The notes: generated from the sequence alone by a model not told the origin. 64,000 nucleotides of DNA from Bacteroidales bacterium (GCA_023664535.1 JAMPFJ010000008.1:1-64000), one strand, 5' to 3'; numbered from the stretch's first letter, positions 1 through 9,657 are shown. Program-made: numbers and translations.

Positions 1-53
1 AGAGCATCTGCCTTACAAGCAGAGGGTCACAGGTTCGAGCCCTGTAGGTTCCA
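1..53 (+). tRNA. tRNA-Val(TAC), 5' end outside window
   Basis: The anticodon stem-loop is visible, with loop cttacaa giving anticodon TAC. The T arm has a five-pair stem (29-33 with 41-45) around ttcgagc. The 3' acceptor strand aggttcc occupies 46-52, with discriminator a at 53. No CCA is encoded. The 5' acceptor strand and most of the D arm lie before base 1. It heads a tRNA cluster. Confidence 0.93.
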
Positions 54-74
54 TTCAGAGATTTCTCTGAGAAT

Positions 75-161
75 GCCGGCGTGGCGGAACTGGCAGACGC
101 ACAGGACTTAAAATCCTGCGGGACTTATACTCCCGTACCGGTTCGATTCCGGTCGCCGGCA
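75..161 (+). tRNA. tRNA-Leu(TAA)
   Basis: A complete class II tRNA of 87 bases. Acceptor gccggcg (75-81) pairs with cgccggc (154-160). The anticodon loop cttaaaa gives TAA, which reads UUA. A long variable arm (cgggacttatactcccg type hairpin) and T loop ttcgatt are present. No CCA is encoded. It lies 21 bases after tRNA-Val and 15 before tRNA-Arg. Confidence 0.96.
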
Positions 162-176
162 TGGAGTACTAAATAT

Positions 177-250
177 GTGTGTGTAGCTCAGCTGGATAGA
201 GCACTTGGCTACGGACCAAGGTGTCGGGGGTTCGAATCCTCTCACGCACG
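177..250 (+). tRNA. tRNA-Arg(ACG)
   Basis: A 74-base cloverleaf. Acceptor gtgtgtg (177-183) pairs with cacgcac (243-249) with one G-U pair, and the discriminator is g. The anticodon loop ctacgga gives ACG (inosine at position 34 expected), reading CGN codons. The D arm tagctcagctggatagagc and T loop ttcgaat are canonical. It is the last member of the cluster. Confidence 0.96.
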
Positions 251-281
251 TTATCAAGAGAATACGGTAAGAATGTATCTC

Positions 282-310
282 AAAAAACCTCGATTTTATC
301 GGGGTTTTTT
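282..310 (+). terminator. Intrinsic terminator of the tRNA cluster
   Basis: A hairpin cctcgat-ttt-atcgggg is flanked by a run of As and followed by six Ts, a classical Rho-independent terminator 32 bases after tRNA-Arg. Confidence 0.9.
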
Positions 311-420
311 GCTATCTGTGGGGACAGCTTGGAGCGGTGAATACCTTAATTGTATTACGGTTAAGCTCAAAAATAATCGAAATTTCATAACGATTATAGG
401 CATACAAGGGTAAAAAACGG

Positions 421-449
421 TTTATTGATGAGGAAAAATATATTATAAT
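421..449 (+). promoter_or_regulatory. Weak candidate promoter of the 86-residue protein gene
   Basis: A perfect TATAAT at 444-449 is preceded, after a 17-base spacer, by the poor -35 hexamer tttatt (421-426). A small hairpin (cggcat at 458-463 with atgccg at 472-477) would lie in the leader before the gene at 533. Nothing else was seen in the 311-532 gap. Confidence 0.35.
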
Positions 450-532
450 AGAGATGTCGGCATGTTTTCGGATGCCGCTTCAGATAAAAATGAAGAGTCG
501 GAAATAAAATAATAATACGGGAGATATGAGAG

Positions 533-793
533 ATGTTAGAACGGACAGTTGGACCTTGGGATTACAGGATGCAGCCGAATAAGATGTTGGAGCTGGTAAA
601 AAATGTCGGAAATATGGAGCAGGAAGGAACGGGATATTTTGTGGACAGCGAATCGGAGATGCTTACAATATTGGCATACCTGAATTATGGGGAAACCACG
701 AATATTACGGAATCCATGAAGGAGCAGCTTGACGAGGCGGTAAAAAATCTGGAAAGCAGACGGCTAAAAGCCAGAGAAGATACATTATTTTAA
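533..793 (+). CDS. Small conserved-looking protein, 86 residues, function unknown
   Basis: The product is an acidic, soluble 86-residue protein with no signal peptide or membrane segment. The middle (residues about 35-55) carries a short hydrophobic stretch ILAYLNYGE. The C-terminal third is a predicted charged amphipathic helix. ATG at 533 follows a purine-rich gggagatatgagag leader. I do not recognise a family. It stands alone between the tRNA terminator and the aroD promoter, and has codon use like the surrounding housekeeping genes, so it is probably real. No function can be assigned. Confidence 0.6.
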   Translation: MLERTVGPWDYRMQPNKMLELVKNVGNMEQEGTGYFVDSESEMLTILAYLNYGETTNITESMKEQLDEAVKNLESRRLKAREDTLF

Positions 794-831
794 TATTTCT
801 TAAGATTATATGAAGAAATAATCCGTACTCT

Positions 832-860
832 TTTACTGCGTAAGGATAAGAGGGTATAAT
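832..860 (+). promoter_or_regulatory. Promoter upstream of aroD
   Basis: TTTACT (832-837) and a perfect TATAAT (855-860) are separated by exactly 17 bases. Transcription would start near 867, about 35 bases before the aroD ATG. Confidence 0.7.
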
Positions 861-901
861 AGGGAAGAGACTACAGGAAAGGCTTGGAGAATGGTCAACG
901 G

Positions 902-1669
902 ATGGAAACAACAGGCTTAACTATACGGGGAATTGAATTTGGATTGGGAATGCCTAAAATTTGCGTGCCCATTGTGGCAAGGGAAGCGGAAGAGGCTTTG
1001 GCACAGGCAAGGCAAAGTCTGGAAAAGAAGCCGGATATGCTGGAGCTGCGGATAGACTGGTTTTCAAAGGCGGCAGATTGGGACAGCGTAGATAAGCTGC
1101 TGAAAGAATTGAGAGAGCTTATCGGTGGCACGATATTATTGTTTACCCTGCGGACAGCAAAAGAGGGCGGGGAAACCGAAATTTCCGTAGAGGATTATAA
1201 ACGGTTAGGTATACAGGCATGTAAGAGCGGACTGATTGATTTGCTTGACGTGGAAGCCTTTATGGAAGACCATTTGTTAGAGGAGATGGCTAAGGCGGCG
1301 CATGACTGTGGTGTTTATGTTATCGGGAGCAGTCATGATTTTGACGGAACGCCGAGAGAGGACGAGCTGGTAAGACGGCTGCAGTTTATGGAGCAGCACG
1401 GGGCAGATATTCCGAAGATTGCCGTAATGCCCAAAAGTAAACGGGATGTATTGACGTTGTTATCGGCAACGCTTGCTTATCGGGAAGCAGGAGGAAGAAA
1501 ACCGGTGATTACCATGTCTATGGCGGGACAGGGGATAATTAGCCGGCTGGCAGGGGAAACATTTGGCTCGGCAGTTACCTTTGCATCGGTTGGGAAGAGT
1601 TCTGCACCTGGGCAGATTCCCGTGGAGGAGATGAAACAGGTATTGGGCACAATACATAGGTATCAGTAA
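902..1669 (+). CDS. aroD: Type I 3-dehydroquinate dehydratase
   Basis: Cytosolic shikimate-pathway enzyme converting 3-dehydroquinate to 3-dehydroshikimate through a Schiff-base lysine. It is 255 residues, normal for class I. The N-terminal motif PKICVPIV and the substrate-binding ELRIDWF segment are present. The catalytic histidine sits in GSSHDF, the Schiff-base lysine in IPKIAVMP, and the C-terminal GQ-x-P loop in APGQIPVEE. A TTG at 884 is in frame, but ATG 902 matches the family N-terminus and has ggaga 11 bases upstream, so I chose it. The gene has its own promoter and is not next to other shikimate genes. Confidence 0.95.
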   Translation: METTGLTIRGIEFGLGMPKICVPIVAREAEEALAQARQSLEKKPDMLELRIDWFSKAADWDSVDKLLKELRELIGGTILLFTLRTAKEGGETEISVEDYKRLGIQACKSGLIDLLDVEAFMEDHLLEEMAKAAHDCGVYVIGSSHDFDGTPREDELVRRLQFMEQHGADIPKIAVMPKSKRDVLTLLSATLAYREAGGRKPVITMSMAGQGIISRLAGETFGSAVTFASVGKSSAPGQIPVEEMKQVLGTIHRYQ

Positions 1670-1724
1670 GAGCCGGAGAGGTGGCGGCATTGCCTAATCA
1701 GGAAATGAATTTGAGGAGGTTTGT

Positions 1725-3134
1725 ATGGAGAATGAGGATAGAATCCTTACCGGGAAGGATTTGAATCAGGCAAAAGAGAGGATTACCGATGATGAGGTGG
1801 CAAAAATTCTGAAAACCGCACAAAAACAACTGGAACAGGGAAGAGGAGAGAGAATATCCCCGCAGCATACCGGAAAAACAGATAAAACACAGCCGGTTAA
1901 AAAGGGGGAGGACAAAAAGAAAAGCAGACAGGCGAGGGAAGCGGAGGACAGGCGGAAAAAAGAAGAGGCTGCAGCGCTGGCGCTTGAGATAAAAGAGAAA
2001 AAGATAGCAAGAGAAAGAATAGAAAAAGAGAGAATAGCGAAAGAAAAGATAGAAAAAAAAGAGAAGCAGCAGGAAAAAGAAAAGCAGTTCAGATTGGAAG
2101 ACGACGTATTTATCGATAAAAGCCTAAAGCCGGTAGTGTATCAGAAGGATAAAGTGACGGTGGGCAGGGTAATCGCTACGATTTTGGAAATTATCTGGAC
2201 ATGCTTTAAATGGACGGTAGTTATCGGAATAGTAACGGCGGTTGCGGGATTTTTACTTTCCCGGGATATGATGATTCGGGGAAGAAACGGTGTGCGTAAG
2301 AGTACCTTGGGAATGCCTGTTTCCGGAGCGGTGGCGGAGAATAAATCCAGGGAAGACTTATTGGTGGAAAAATGGCTGAAGACCGTGAAGCCGGAGAAGC
2401 TTACGTTGGAAGCGGATGACCACAGTATTCTTGTGGCACGCCGGATAATAACGAAAAAGGATAATGACAAGTGGGCGGTGATTTTGCACGGGTATAACGG
2501 TGATATGGAAGATGTGTATGATATTGCCATGCATTATACGAAGGAAGGGTATAATATTTTAACTCCTGACCTGCGGGCAAGCGGAGAGAGCGAAGGTTCA
2601 TTTCTCGGGATGGGATGGCTGGACAGACTGGACATTATTAATTGGATTGATATCATTTTGGAAGAAAATCCGTCGGCGGAGATTGTAATTCACGGTGTGG
2701 ATATGGGGGCGGATACGGCATTGATGATGTCCGGTGAACCGTTGAAAAGCTCCGTCAAGGCGATTGTGGCAGAGGGCGCTTACAGCACGGCATGGGAAGT
2801 GATGAAAAAGGAATATGAGATGCGGCATGAAAAATTACCGGTATTTCCTTTTCTGCATATGATGAATCCGGTAATGAAGGTATGGGCAGGTTATACGTTA
2901 AAGGAGGCGGATGCAGTAAAGCAGGTAGGAAAGGCTGCAGTGCCTGTTTTGCTGATACACGGAAAAAATGATACCTATGCTACGGAAGAAATGACTGGTG
3001 AGCTGGAGCAGGCAATCGCATCGCCGCATGAAGTGCTGACCATCCAGACGGGAACACATGAAGATTGCCGTTATGCGGAACCGGATGCCTATTATGACAA
3101 TACATTTCGGTTTATAGAGGGATATGTAGACTGA
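1725..3134 (+). CDS. Membrane-anchored alpha/beta hydrolase with long charged N-terminus
   Basis: 469 residues. Residues 1-130 are a highly charged Lys/Glu/Arg-rich, coiled-coil-like segment. A membrane helix lies at about 146-177, and an alpha/beta-hydrolase domain of the Bacillus YqkD kind fills about 245-465. The oxyanion-loop motif HGYNG, the nucleophile elbow HGVDMGAD, the acid region IHGKNDTY and the C-terminal histidine in GTHEDC are visible. The nucleophile position, normally Ser in G-x-S-x-G, is Asp326 here, so activity may be changed or lost. The hydrolase domain is predicted outside the membrane and the charged tail inside. GGAGG precedes ATG. It begins a run of closely spaced genes to 10.4 kb. 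Substrate unknown. Confidence 0.85.
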   Translation: MENEDRILTGKDLNQAKERITDDEVAKILKTAQKQLEQGRGERISPQHTGKTDKTQPVKKGEDKKKSRQAREAEDRRKKEEAAALALEIKEKKIARERIEKERIAKEKIEKKEKQQEKEKQFRLEDDVFIDKSLKPVVYQKDKVTVGRVIATILEIIWTCFKWTVVIGIVTAVAGFLLSRDMMIRGRNGVRKSTLGMPVSGAVAENKSREDLLVEKWLKTVKPEKLTLEADDHSILVARRIITKKDNDKWAVILHGYNGDMEDVYDIAMHYTKEGYNILTPDLRASGESEGSFLGMGWLDRLDIINWIDIILEENPSAEIVIHGVDMGADTALMMSGEPLKSSVKAIVAEGAYSTAWEVMKKEYEMRHEKLPVFPFLHMMNPVMKVWAGYTLKEADAVKQVGKAAVPVLLIHGKNDTYATEEMTGELEQAIASPHEVLTIQTGTHEDCRYAEPDAYYDNTFRFIEGYVD

Positions 3135-3175
3135 GAAAGATACGAAATGATAAGGACAGTGAAAAAGAGGCAGAT

Positions 3176-4387
3176 ATGGAATCAAAAAAATATTATGATT
3201 TGTCTGAAGAATTGCAAAAGAGAATAGCCGATGACCGAAGAAACGGATATATTAACCCCTGCCGGGCAAGGGATGAGGACGCTGTCCGCAGAAGGCAGAA
3301 CTGGGACAGGCATAAGCTTTTGCGTCCGGCATATGTAAGGGATTGTGAGAAAATCATGCATACGCCTTATTATAATCGGTATGCGGACAAGACGCAGGTG
3401 TTTTCTTTTTATAAGAATGACGATATTACCCGGCGTGCACTGCACGTTCAGCTGGTATCGAGGATTGCCCGGAATATTGGAATGTTGCTGGGACTGAATG
3501 TTGATTTAATCGAGGCTATTTCATTGGGGCACGATATCGGGCACACGCCCTTTGGACATGCCGGAGAACGGTATTTAAGTGAATGTCTGCAGGAGCATAC
3601 CGGACGGTTTTTCCATCACAATGTACATAGTGTCCGGGTATTGGAGGGAATTTTAAACCGAAATGTCAGCTTGCAGACACTGGACGGTATTCTTTGCCAT
3701 AACGGTGAATTTGCAATGAAAGAATACCGCCCGGTGCCAATAGAGGATTTTGCCCGTTTTGATGAGAAGTATGAGCAGTGTTATGTCGATAAGGAAGCAA
3801 TCGGAAAACTGGTTCCCTATACGATGGAGGCCTGTGTCGTGCGGATTTGTGATATGATTGCCTATCTGGGTAAGGACAGGCAGGATGCCAAAAGGGCAAA
3901 CCTGATTGCGGATGACAGCATTTTTGACGAGCAGGCATTTGGTAAAAGCAATCCGGAGATTATCAATAATCTGATTGTCAATATTGTGGAAAACAGCTAT
4001 GGCAGGGACTGTATAGTGATGGACGAGGAATACTACCGGGCAATTAAGGCGACCAAGAAAGAAAATTATGATAAGATTTATTTTCACGAGACAGTGGATA
4101 AAACCTATGAAGAATGCATACGACCGATGTTTCATGCCGTGTATGAGAAGCTGCTGGCGGATTTGAAGGCAGGAGATAAAAGCTCCGTCATTTACAAACA
4201 TCATATTGACTTTATTAAAGAAAATACAGCGGGGTACGGCAATGAAGCCTACAGGGAGACGGAGCCGAATCAGATTGTGGTGGATTTTATTGCCAGTATG
4301 ACGGACGATTATTTTATAGATTTATTTGCTTATCTTTTTCCGGACAGCCGGTATAAGATTGAGTATGTATCTTATTTTCACGATTGA
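3176..4387 (+). CDS. dGTPase-like HD-domain phosphohydrolase
   Basis: 403 residues of the deoxyguanosinetriphosphate triphosphohydrolase family, which cleaves dNTPs to nucleoside and triphosphate to control nucleotide pools. The early motif YNRYADKTQVF resembles the family's R-x-K-Q-V-F region. The metal-binding HD signature is clear: H90 region, then GHDIGHTPFGHAGE at about 118-131 and a later conserved Asp (VRICDMIAYLG). ATG 3176 follows aagaggcag. It is 41 bases after the hydrolase and 35 before the DUF4317 gene. Substrate range within the dNTPs cannot be told from sequence, so no symbol is given. Confidence 0.9.
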   Translation: MESKKYYDLSEELQKRIADDRRNGYINPCRARDEDAVRRRQNWDRHKLLRPAYVRDCEKIMHTPYYNRYADKTQVFSFYKNDDITRRALHVQLVSRIARNIGMLLGLNVDLIEAISLGHDIGHTPFGHAGERYLSECLQEHTGRFFHHNVHSVRVLEGILNRNVSLQTLDGILCHNGEFAMKEYRPVPIEDFARFDEKYEQCYVDKEAIGKLVPYTMEACVVRICDMIAYLGKDRQDAKRANLIADDSIFDEQAFGKSNPEIINNLIVNIVENSYGRDCIVMDEEYYRAIKATKKENYDKIYFHETVDKTYEECIRPMFHAVYEKLLADLKAGDKSSVIYKHHIDFIKENTAGYGNEAYRETEPNQIVVDFIASMTDDYFIDLFAYLFPDSRYKIEYVSYFHD

Positions 4388-4422
4388 GACCGTTTGATTG
4401 CAAGGTTGAAGAGGAGAGGAAC

Positions 4423-5580
4423 ATGAACAAGAAAGAGATAAATGAAATAAAGAAGCAGTTTACCCCGGAGCATTGCACGATTACCCGGATATGCGGCTGT
4501 TATGTGGATGGGGAGAAGAACAAAAAGACGGAGCTGGCACAGAGCTTTTTAACGCTGACGGAGGAGGAAAATTTCAAATACTTTACGATTTTTAAGAGTA
4601 CGCTTTCCGGGACCCTCGGTAAAAATCTGCTCAATATGGAATTTCCCAATGAGCAGGAAAAAGAGGGAGGAACGCAGGAATTTCTGCTCAAGCTTAAAAA
4701 TTCCAAGCTTGAGGACAGTACTTTCGTGGAGGAATTTTATGACCGGGTAATCGCTTCCTATAATTATGGGGAAAATTATTATATTATTTTGGTGTATGCT
4801 GCCTATGATGTTCCGGGACAGACTACAGACGGGATAGAAAATGAAGATGCTTCGGATTATGTGTATGATTACATCTTGTGCAGTATATGTCCGGTAAAGC
4901 TTACAGAGGCGGGGCTGTGTTATAATGAGAAAAATAACAGCATTGAAAGCCGTATCCGGGACTGGGTGGTTTCTCCGCCCTGCCATGGCTTTTTGTTTCC
5001 GGCATTTAATGACCGGAATACGGATATACACGGACTGTTATACTATACAAAAAATTCCGAGCTGATGCAGGAGGAGTTTATCGATTCGGCGCTTGGCTGC
5101 GGAGCGCCGCTGTCATTTAAAGCACAGCAGGAGACGTTTCAGGATATTATTGAAAATTCTCTGGGGGAACAGTGTGATTTTGAAACGGTTAAGACGATAC
5201 ATGAGAATTTAAACGAGTATATGGAGGTCAGAAAGGATGCGCCGGAACCGCCGCAGTTAGATAAGCAGGAAATGAAAAAGCTGTTGGAGGACAGCGGGGT
5301 AAAAACAGAGGCGATTGAAACCTTTGAGACAGCCTTTGACAGTATTGTATGCAATGAAGAAAAACCGAGGTTTTCAGCGGCGACTGTGGCAAGCACAAGA
5401 AGCTTTGATATTAAGATGCCGGATGTGGTAATTAAGGTAAAGCCGGAGCGGACGGATTTGGTGGAGACCAGATATATTGACGGCAGGCAGTATATTATGA
5501 TTGAGGTCAATGACAGTGTGGAGGTTAACGGAATCAATGTGCGCAGTGTGAATGTGGAAACCGGAGAGATTGTGGAGTAG
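4423..5580 (+). CDS. DUF4317 family protein
   Basis: 385 residues of a cytosolic family widespread in Lachnospiraceae and Ruminococcaceae (DUF4317), function unknown. The typical opening MNKKEINEIKKQF-TPEHCTITRICGCYV is seen. A TTG at 4384 would overlap the previous gene, but ATG 4423 has a strong gaggagagga site 2-11 bases upstream and gives the family N-terminus. The C-terminal half holds an alpha-helical region followed by a beta-rich end. No membrane segment or catalytic motif is evident. It lies between the HD protein and TcdA and is probably co-transcribed with them. Confidence 0.88.
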   Translation: MNKKEINEIKKQFTPEHCTITRICGCYVDGEKNKKTELAQSFLTLTEEENFKYFTIFKSTLSGTLGKNLLNMEFPNEQEKEGGTQEFLLKLKNSKLEDSTFVEEFYDRVIASYNYGENYYIILVYAAYDVPGQTTDGIENEDASDYVYDYILCSICPVKLTEAGLCYNEKNNSIESRIRDWVVSPPCHGFLFPAFNDRNTDIHGLLYYTKNSELMQEEFIDSALGCGAPLSFKAQQETFQDIIENSLGEQCDFETVKTIHENLNEYMEVRKDAPEPPQLDKQEMKKLLEDSGVKTEAIETFETAFDSIVCNEEKPRFSAATVASTRSFDIKMPDVVIKVKPERTDLVETRYIDGRQYIMIEVNDSVEVNGINVRSVNVETGEIVE

Positions 5581-5608
5581 TGAAGTGACAGAGAGGAAAG
5601 AGGAAAAT

Positions 5609-6319
5609 ATGCCGGAAAAGATGAGGGAAGCCGCTTCGGAGGACTTTTTATCCCGAACAAGGGGATTAATCGGTGAAGAGGGGTTAAATACCCTGAAAAG
5701 GGCAAGAATCCTTGTCTTTGGCGTAGGCGGAGTGGGCGGACATGCAGTTGAAGCGCTGGTGAGAAGCGGAGTGGGAAGAGTAGATATCTGTGATAAGGAT
5801 GCGGTGAGCGAAAGCAACTGCAACCGTCAGATTATTGCTGACAGGGGGACTGTCGGTTTACCTAAGGTCGAGGTGATGAAGGCAAGAGCCCTGTCCATTA
5901 ATCCGGATATACAGATGAATACCTTTTCCTGCTTTTATCTTCCGGAAACGGCAGATATTTTTGATTTTTCCGGATACGATTACATTATCGACGCCATTGA
6001 TAATGTGACGGCAAAGCTTAGCCTGATTGAGCAGGCAAAGGCTGCGGGCACCGAAATTATCTGTTCTATGGGCACCGGAAATAAACTGCATCCGGAATTG
6101 TTCCGGATTGCGGATATAGAAGAGACTTCGGTGTGCCCGTTGGCAAGGGTGATAAGAAAGGAATTGAAAAAGCGGGATATTCACGGTGTAAAGGTATTGT
6201 ATTCAAAGGAAAAGCCGGTGGTCAGACAGCAGATTCCGGCAAGCATTTCCTTTGTTCCGGGAGCTGCCGGCTTAATGATTGCAGGAGAGGTCATCCGGGA
6301 GCTGTTACGGATAGATTAA
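5609..6319 (+). CDS. tcdA: tRNA threonylcarbamoyladenosine dehydratase
   Basis: 236 residues of the E1-like ThiF/MoeB/HesA fold. TcdA uses ATP to dehydrate t6A37 of ANN-decoding tRNAs to cyclic ct6A. The nucleotide-binding GVGGVGGHAVE loop (about 38-48), the D-x(5)-N-x-NRQ motif (DAVSESNCNRQ) and the CPLARVIRKEL segment typical of TcdA are visible. ATG 5609 has a strong gaggaaagagg site. An upstream in-frame ATG at 5552 lies inside DUF4317 and lacks a site. It is 28 bases after DUF4317 and 31 before the DUF815 gene. Confidence 0.92.
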   Translation: MPEKMREAASEDFLSRTRGLIGEEGLNTLKRARILVFGVGGVGGHAVEALVRSGVGRVDICDKDAVSESNCNRQIIADRGTVGLPKVEVMKARALSINPDIQMNTFSCFYLPETADIFDFSGYDYIIDAIDNVTAKLSLIEQAKAAGTEIICSMGTGNKLHPELFRIADIEETSVCPLARVIRKELKKRDIHGVKVLYSKEKPVVRQQIPASISFVPGAAGLMIAGEVIRELLRID

Positions 6320-6350
6320 AATGACCGGTTAAGAGGAAAGAAGGCAGATT

Positions 6351-7730
6351 ATGTACAAACAGGTATCAAAGTTAATTGTTTACAGGGATTTGGGCGCAGA
6401 CAGTATATTAAGGCGGCTGGCGGATATTTTTGAGGACTTTGACTGGTATAAGGAAAACGTTCTGGGAAATTCTTCGGCATTCAGTGCGTCTAAGCTGGAG
6501 GAGATGAAGGATAAAAAGCATATCAGTAAAGAGAGCCTGATTACCCGGATTTACGGGGAAATCAAGAGATTACTTGATTTGGCAACCGATTATGGGTTTG
6601 ACGATAATTTGTGGCATAACTATCTGACCTTTTTGCTGATAACCAATGAAAATTCTTTTACGCTGACCAGTGAGAAGGTAGGCGCAAATGAGGGCAGTGT
6701 CAACCATTTTGCCAAAAACGATTTTCGTATTTTTAAGGCATTGTTTGACTATAATTTTTATGAAATTGAAAGAGAGCTGGGCATCGACTGCTTTTCTACG
6801 ATATCCGATTATAGGGCGATTGTGAAAAAGGAGAGGATGTATAACTATAATGTTTCTTCAAAGGTACGGGAATTATCAAAAAGATTGGAAAATTGTGATG
6901 ATGAAGAGGGCTTTTTCTGGGAGGTAACCCGGTTTTATGCAGATTACGGAGTGGGGATGTTTGGATTGAATAAGGCGTTCCGCATCCGGAATGTGGGAGA
7001 CAGGGTTGATATTTTCCCAATAAACAATACGGAAAATGTTGTATTGGATGACCTGGTGGGATATGAGATGCAAAAGAAGAAGCTGATTGATAACACAGAA
7101 GCATTTGTAGAGGGCAGACCCGCCAATAACTGTCTGTTATTCGGGGATTCCGGCACCGGTAAATCTACCTGTATTAAAGCGGTCATTAACGAATATTATG
7201 ACAGGGGACTGCGGATGATTGAGATATATAAACATCAGTTCAAGGATTTATCTACGGTGATTTCCATGGTGAAAAACCGGAATTATAGATTTATCATTTA
7301 CATGGATGATTTGTCCTTTGAAGAGTTTGAGATTGAATATAAATTTTTAAAGGCGGTTATTGAAGGCGGTGTGGAGACGAAACCGGATAATGTGCTCATT
7401 TATGCGACCTCTAACCGACGACATTTAATTAAGGAAACCTGGAATGACCGAAATGATTTGGAGCATGGGGACGGCGGGGAGCTGCACCGTTCGGATACCA
7501 TGCAGGAAAAGCTTTCGCTGGTAAATCGCTTCGGCGTGACCATCAGCTTCTCCAGACCGAATCAGAAGGAATATTTTTATATTGTTACGGAGTTGGCGAA
7601 GAAAGAGCCGGCGATTACGCTGTCGGAGGCGGAGTTATGTGCCGAGGCGAATAAATGGGAGCTTTCCCATGGCGGTATTTCCGGCCGGACGGCACAGCAG
7701 TTTATCAATTATCTTGCCGGAAAGAAATAA
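6351..7730 (+). CDS. DUF815 AAA-type ATPase
   Basis: 459 residues. The N-terminal ~230 residues are helical and poorly conserved. The C-terminal AAA domain shows Walker [10 protein letters not shown] at about 265-273, Walker [12 protein letters not shown] at about 308-318, and a sensor-1-like YATSNRRHL. This is the DUF815 family (predicted AAA+ superfamily ATPases of Clostridia). Cellular role unknown. ATG 6351 has the gaggaaagaaggcag leader. It belongs to the same conserved run as TcdA and the radical SAM gene. Confidence 0.9.
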   Translation: MYKQVSKLIVYRDLGADSILRRLADIFEDFDWYKENVLGNSSAFSASKLEEMKDKKHISKESLITRIYGEIKRLLDLATDYGFDDNLWHNYLTFLLITNENSFTLTSEKVGANEGSVNHFAKNDFRIFKALFDYNFYEIERELGIDCFSTISDYRAIVKKERMYNYNVSSKVRELSKRLENCDDEEGFFWEVTRFYADYGVGMFGLNKAFRIRNVGDRVDIFPINNTENVVLDDLVGYEMQKKKLIDNTEAFVEGRPANNCLLFGDSGTGKSTCIKAVINEYYDRGLRMIEIYKHQFKDLSTVISMVKNRNYRFIIYMDDLSFEEFEIEYKFLKAVIEGGVETKPDNVLIYATSNRRHLIKETWNDRNDLEHGDGGELHRSDTMQEKLSLVNRFGVTISFSRPNQKEYFYIVTELAKKEPAITLSEAELCAEANKWELSHGGISGRTAQQFINYLAGKK

Positions 7731-7773
7731 GACCGGTCGGAGTAGATAAGATACCAATCAGGTGAGGGAAAAG

Positions 7774-9657
7774 ATGAAGATTATTCTGGCGGCATTAAAT
7801 GCAAAGTATGTACATGCGAATCTGGCGGTGTACGATTTGGAAGCTTATGCAAGGGAACAATTAAAGAGAGATTTTTCCCGAAAGCGGCAAAAAGACAGGG
7901 AGACGTCAGAGGGGGGAACAGAACCGGAGCTTGTAATAAAGGAGTATACCATCAATCATAATCTGGATGCGATTCTGCGCTCCATTTATCAGGAAAGGGC
8001 AACGGTGGTTGCCTTTTCCTGTTATATCTGGAATGCTCACGAAATTCTAACCATTGCGAAAGAATTGCATAAAGTATCACCGGATGTGCGTATCTGGCTG
8101 GGAGGACCGGAGGTAAGCTACGATAGTGTAAACCGGTTAAAAGAGAATGCATGTATCGAGGGAATCATGGTGGGAGAAGGAGAAGCGACTTTTTACGAGC
8201 TGGTAAAATCCTGGAATGGTGACGGAGCATATGCGGATATTTTAGGTATTACCTATCGCGACGGGAATAACCGGATTTGCCAAAATCCGGCAAGACCGCT
8301 TATACCGTTAGATGATGTACCGTTTATTTATCGGGATTTATCCGGATTTCAGAATAAGATTCTCTATTATGAAACCAGCAGAGGATGTCCGTTTTCCTGC
8401 AGCTACTGTCTTTCTTCCATTGATAAGCAGGTGAGATTCCGCAGTATAGAGCGGGTGAAAGAGGAGCTTCAGTTTTTTCTGGATAACCGGGTGCCGCAGG
8501 TAAAGTTTATTGATAGGACCTTTAATTGTAAGCGGGAGCATTCTCTTGCAATCTGGCAGTATATCGCAGAACATGATAACGGGATAACCAATTTTCATTT
8601 TGAGGTGGCGGCAGATTTAATCGGAGAAGAGGAGCTTGCCGTATTCCGGCGGATGCGGGCGGGATTGATTCAGCTGGAAATAGGGCTGCAGTCTACAAAT
8701 CCCCGGACAATCCGGGAAATCAAACGGGTTATGGATATCGGTAAACTGAAAGAGACGATGCTTACCATACGACGGTTAGGAAATATTCACCAGCACCTGG
8801 ATTTAATTGCCGGACTGCCATACGAGGATTTCACCACATTTAAACAATCATTTAATGATGCTTATGAAATGCAGCCGAACCAGCTGCAGCTGGGATTTTT
8901 AAAGGTATTAAAGGGCTCTTATATGGAAGAACAGGTACAGGAATATGAATTGCAGTATCAGGATTTTCAGCCTTATGAAGTGTTAAGCACAAAATGGATA
9001 TCCTATGATGAGATTATTGATTTGAAAAGTGTGGAAGAAATGGTGGAGGTCTATTATAACAGCGACCAGTTTGAACATGTGCTTTGTTATCTGATACCCT
9101 TTTTTACATCGGCATATGCGTTCTATGCGGCATTGGGCAGATATTACAGGGACAGACAACTGTTTGGCATTGGGTTTAAAAGAGAGGCAAGATATGCAGC
9201 GTTAAGGGAATTTTGCGTTGAATGGTTTGGAAAAAGTGGGAAATTTAGTCGAGAAGAGAGTGGAGAAAATAATATGCGGATAAAAGCATTTTCCATTACT
9301 CTTTTTGAGGATTTGCTGACGGTTGATTATTATCTGCGGGAAAATGCGAAAAGCCGTCCTACATGGAGGAGAAAGGAGCCGGTCGAAAAGGGTGCATACC
9401 ATGCGTTTTTCAAAAACGGAGGTACGGAGGAAGCGTCTCTGCTTCAGGAGGGATATGATTCCCGGGCGGCAGCGCGGATGATGCACATTGAGCCGGTGTC
9501 AATGAAAACGGCAGAGTGGCTGTTTGAGTGGGATACGCATATCCGGAAAGGCGGGGCAGTACCGGAAAATCAGAAGAAAATGTACTGTCTGTTTGATTAT
9601 GGAAACAGGAATCCGTTATCAAAGGATGCAGGAGTCACAATACTGTCCCATCTATGA
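7774..9657 (+). CDS. B12-binding radical SAM protein (DUF4080 type)
   Basis: 627 residues. Residues 1-150 form a cobalamin-binding-like Rossmann domain (opening MKIILAALNAKYVHANLAVY, then WLGGPEVSYD). The radical SAM core follows with C-x3-C-x2-C at Cys205/209/212 in ETSRGCPFSCSYC. The C-terminal ~200 residues match the DUF4080 extension. These enzymes are predicted to do radical or methyl transfer, with unknown substrate. GTG 7762 is also in frame, but it forms part of the ggtgaggg ribosome site for ATG 7774, which gives the usual family start. Located in the cytosol. Confidence 0.88.
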   Translation: MKIILAALNAKYVHANLAVYDLEAYAREQLKRDFSRKRQKDRETSEGGTEPELVIKEYTINHNLDAILRSIYQERATVVAFSCYIWNAHEILTIAKELHKVSPDVRIWLGGPEVSYDSVNRLKENACIEGIMVGEGEATFYELVKSWNGDGAYADILGITYRDGNNRICQNPARPLIPLDDVPFIYRDLSGFQNKILYYETSRGCPFSCSYCLSSIDKQVRFRSIERVKEELQFFLDNRVPQVKFIDRTFNCKREHSLAIWQYIAEHDNGITNFHFEVAADLIGEEELAVFRRMRAGLIQLEIGLQSTNPRTIREIKRVMDIGKLKETMLTIRRLGNIHQHLDLIAGLPYEDFTTFKQSFNDAYEMQPNQLQLGFLKVLKGSYMEEQVQEYELQYQDFQPYEVLSTKWISYDEIIDLKSVEEMVEVYYNSDQFEHVLCYLIPFFTSAYAFYAALGRYYRDRQLFGIGFKREARYAALREFCVEWFGKSGKFSREESGENNMRIKAFSITLFEDLLTVDYYLRENAKSRPTWRRKEPVEKGAYHAFFKNGGTEEASLLQEGYDSRAAARMMHIEPVSMKTAEWLFEWDTHIRKGGAVPENQKKMYCLFDYGNRNPLSKDAGVTILSHL

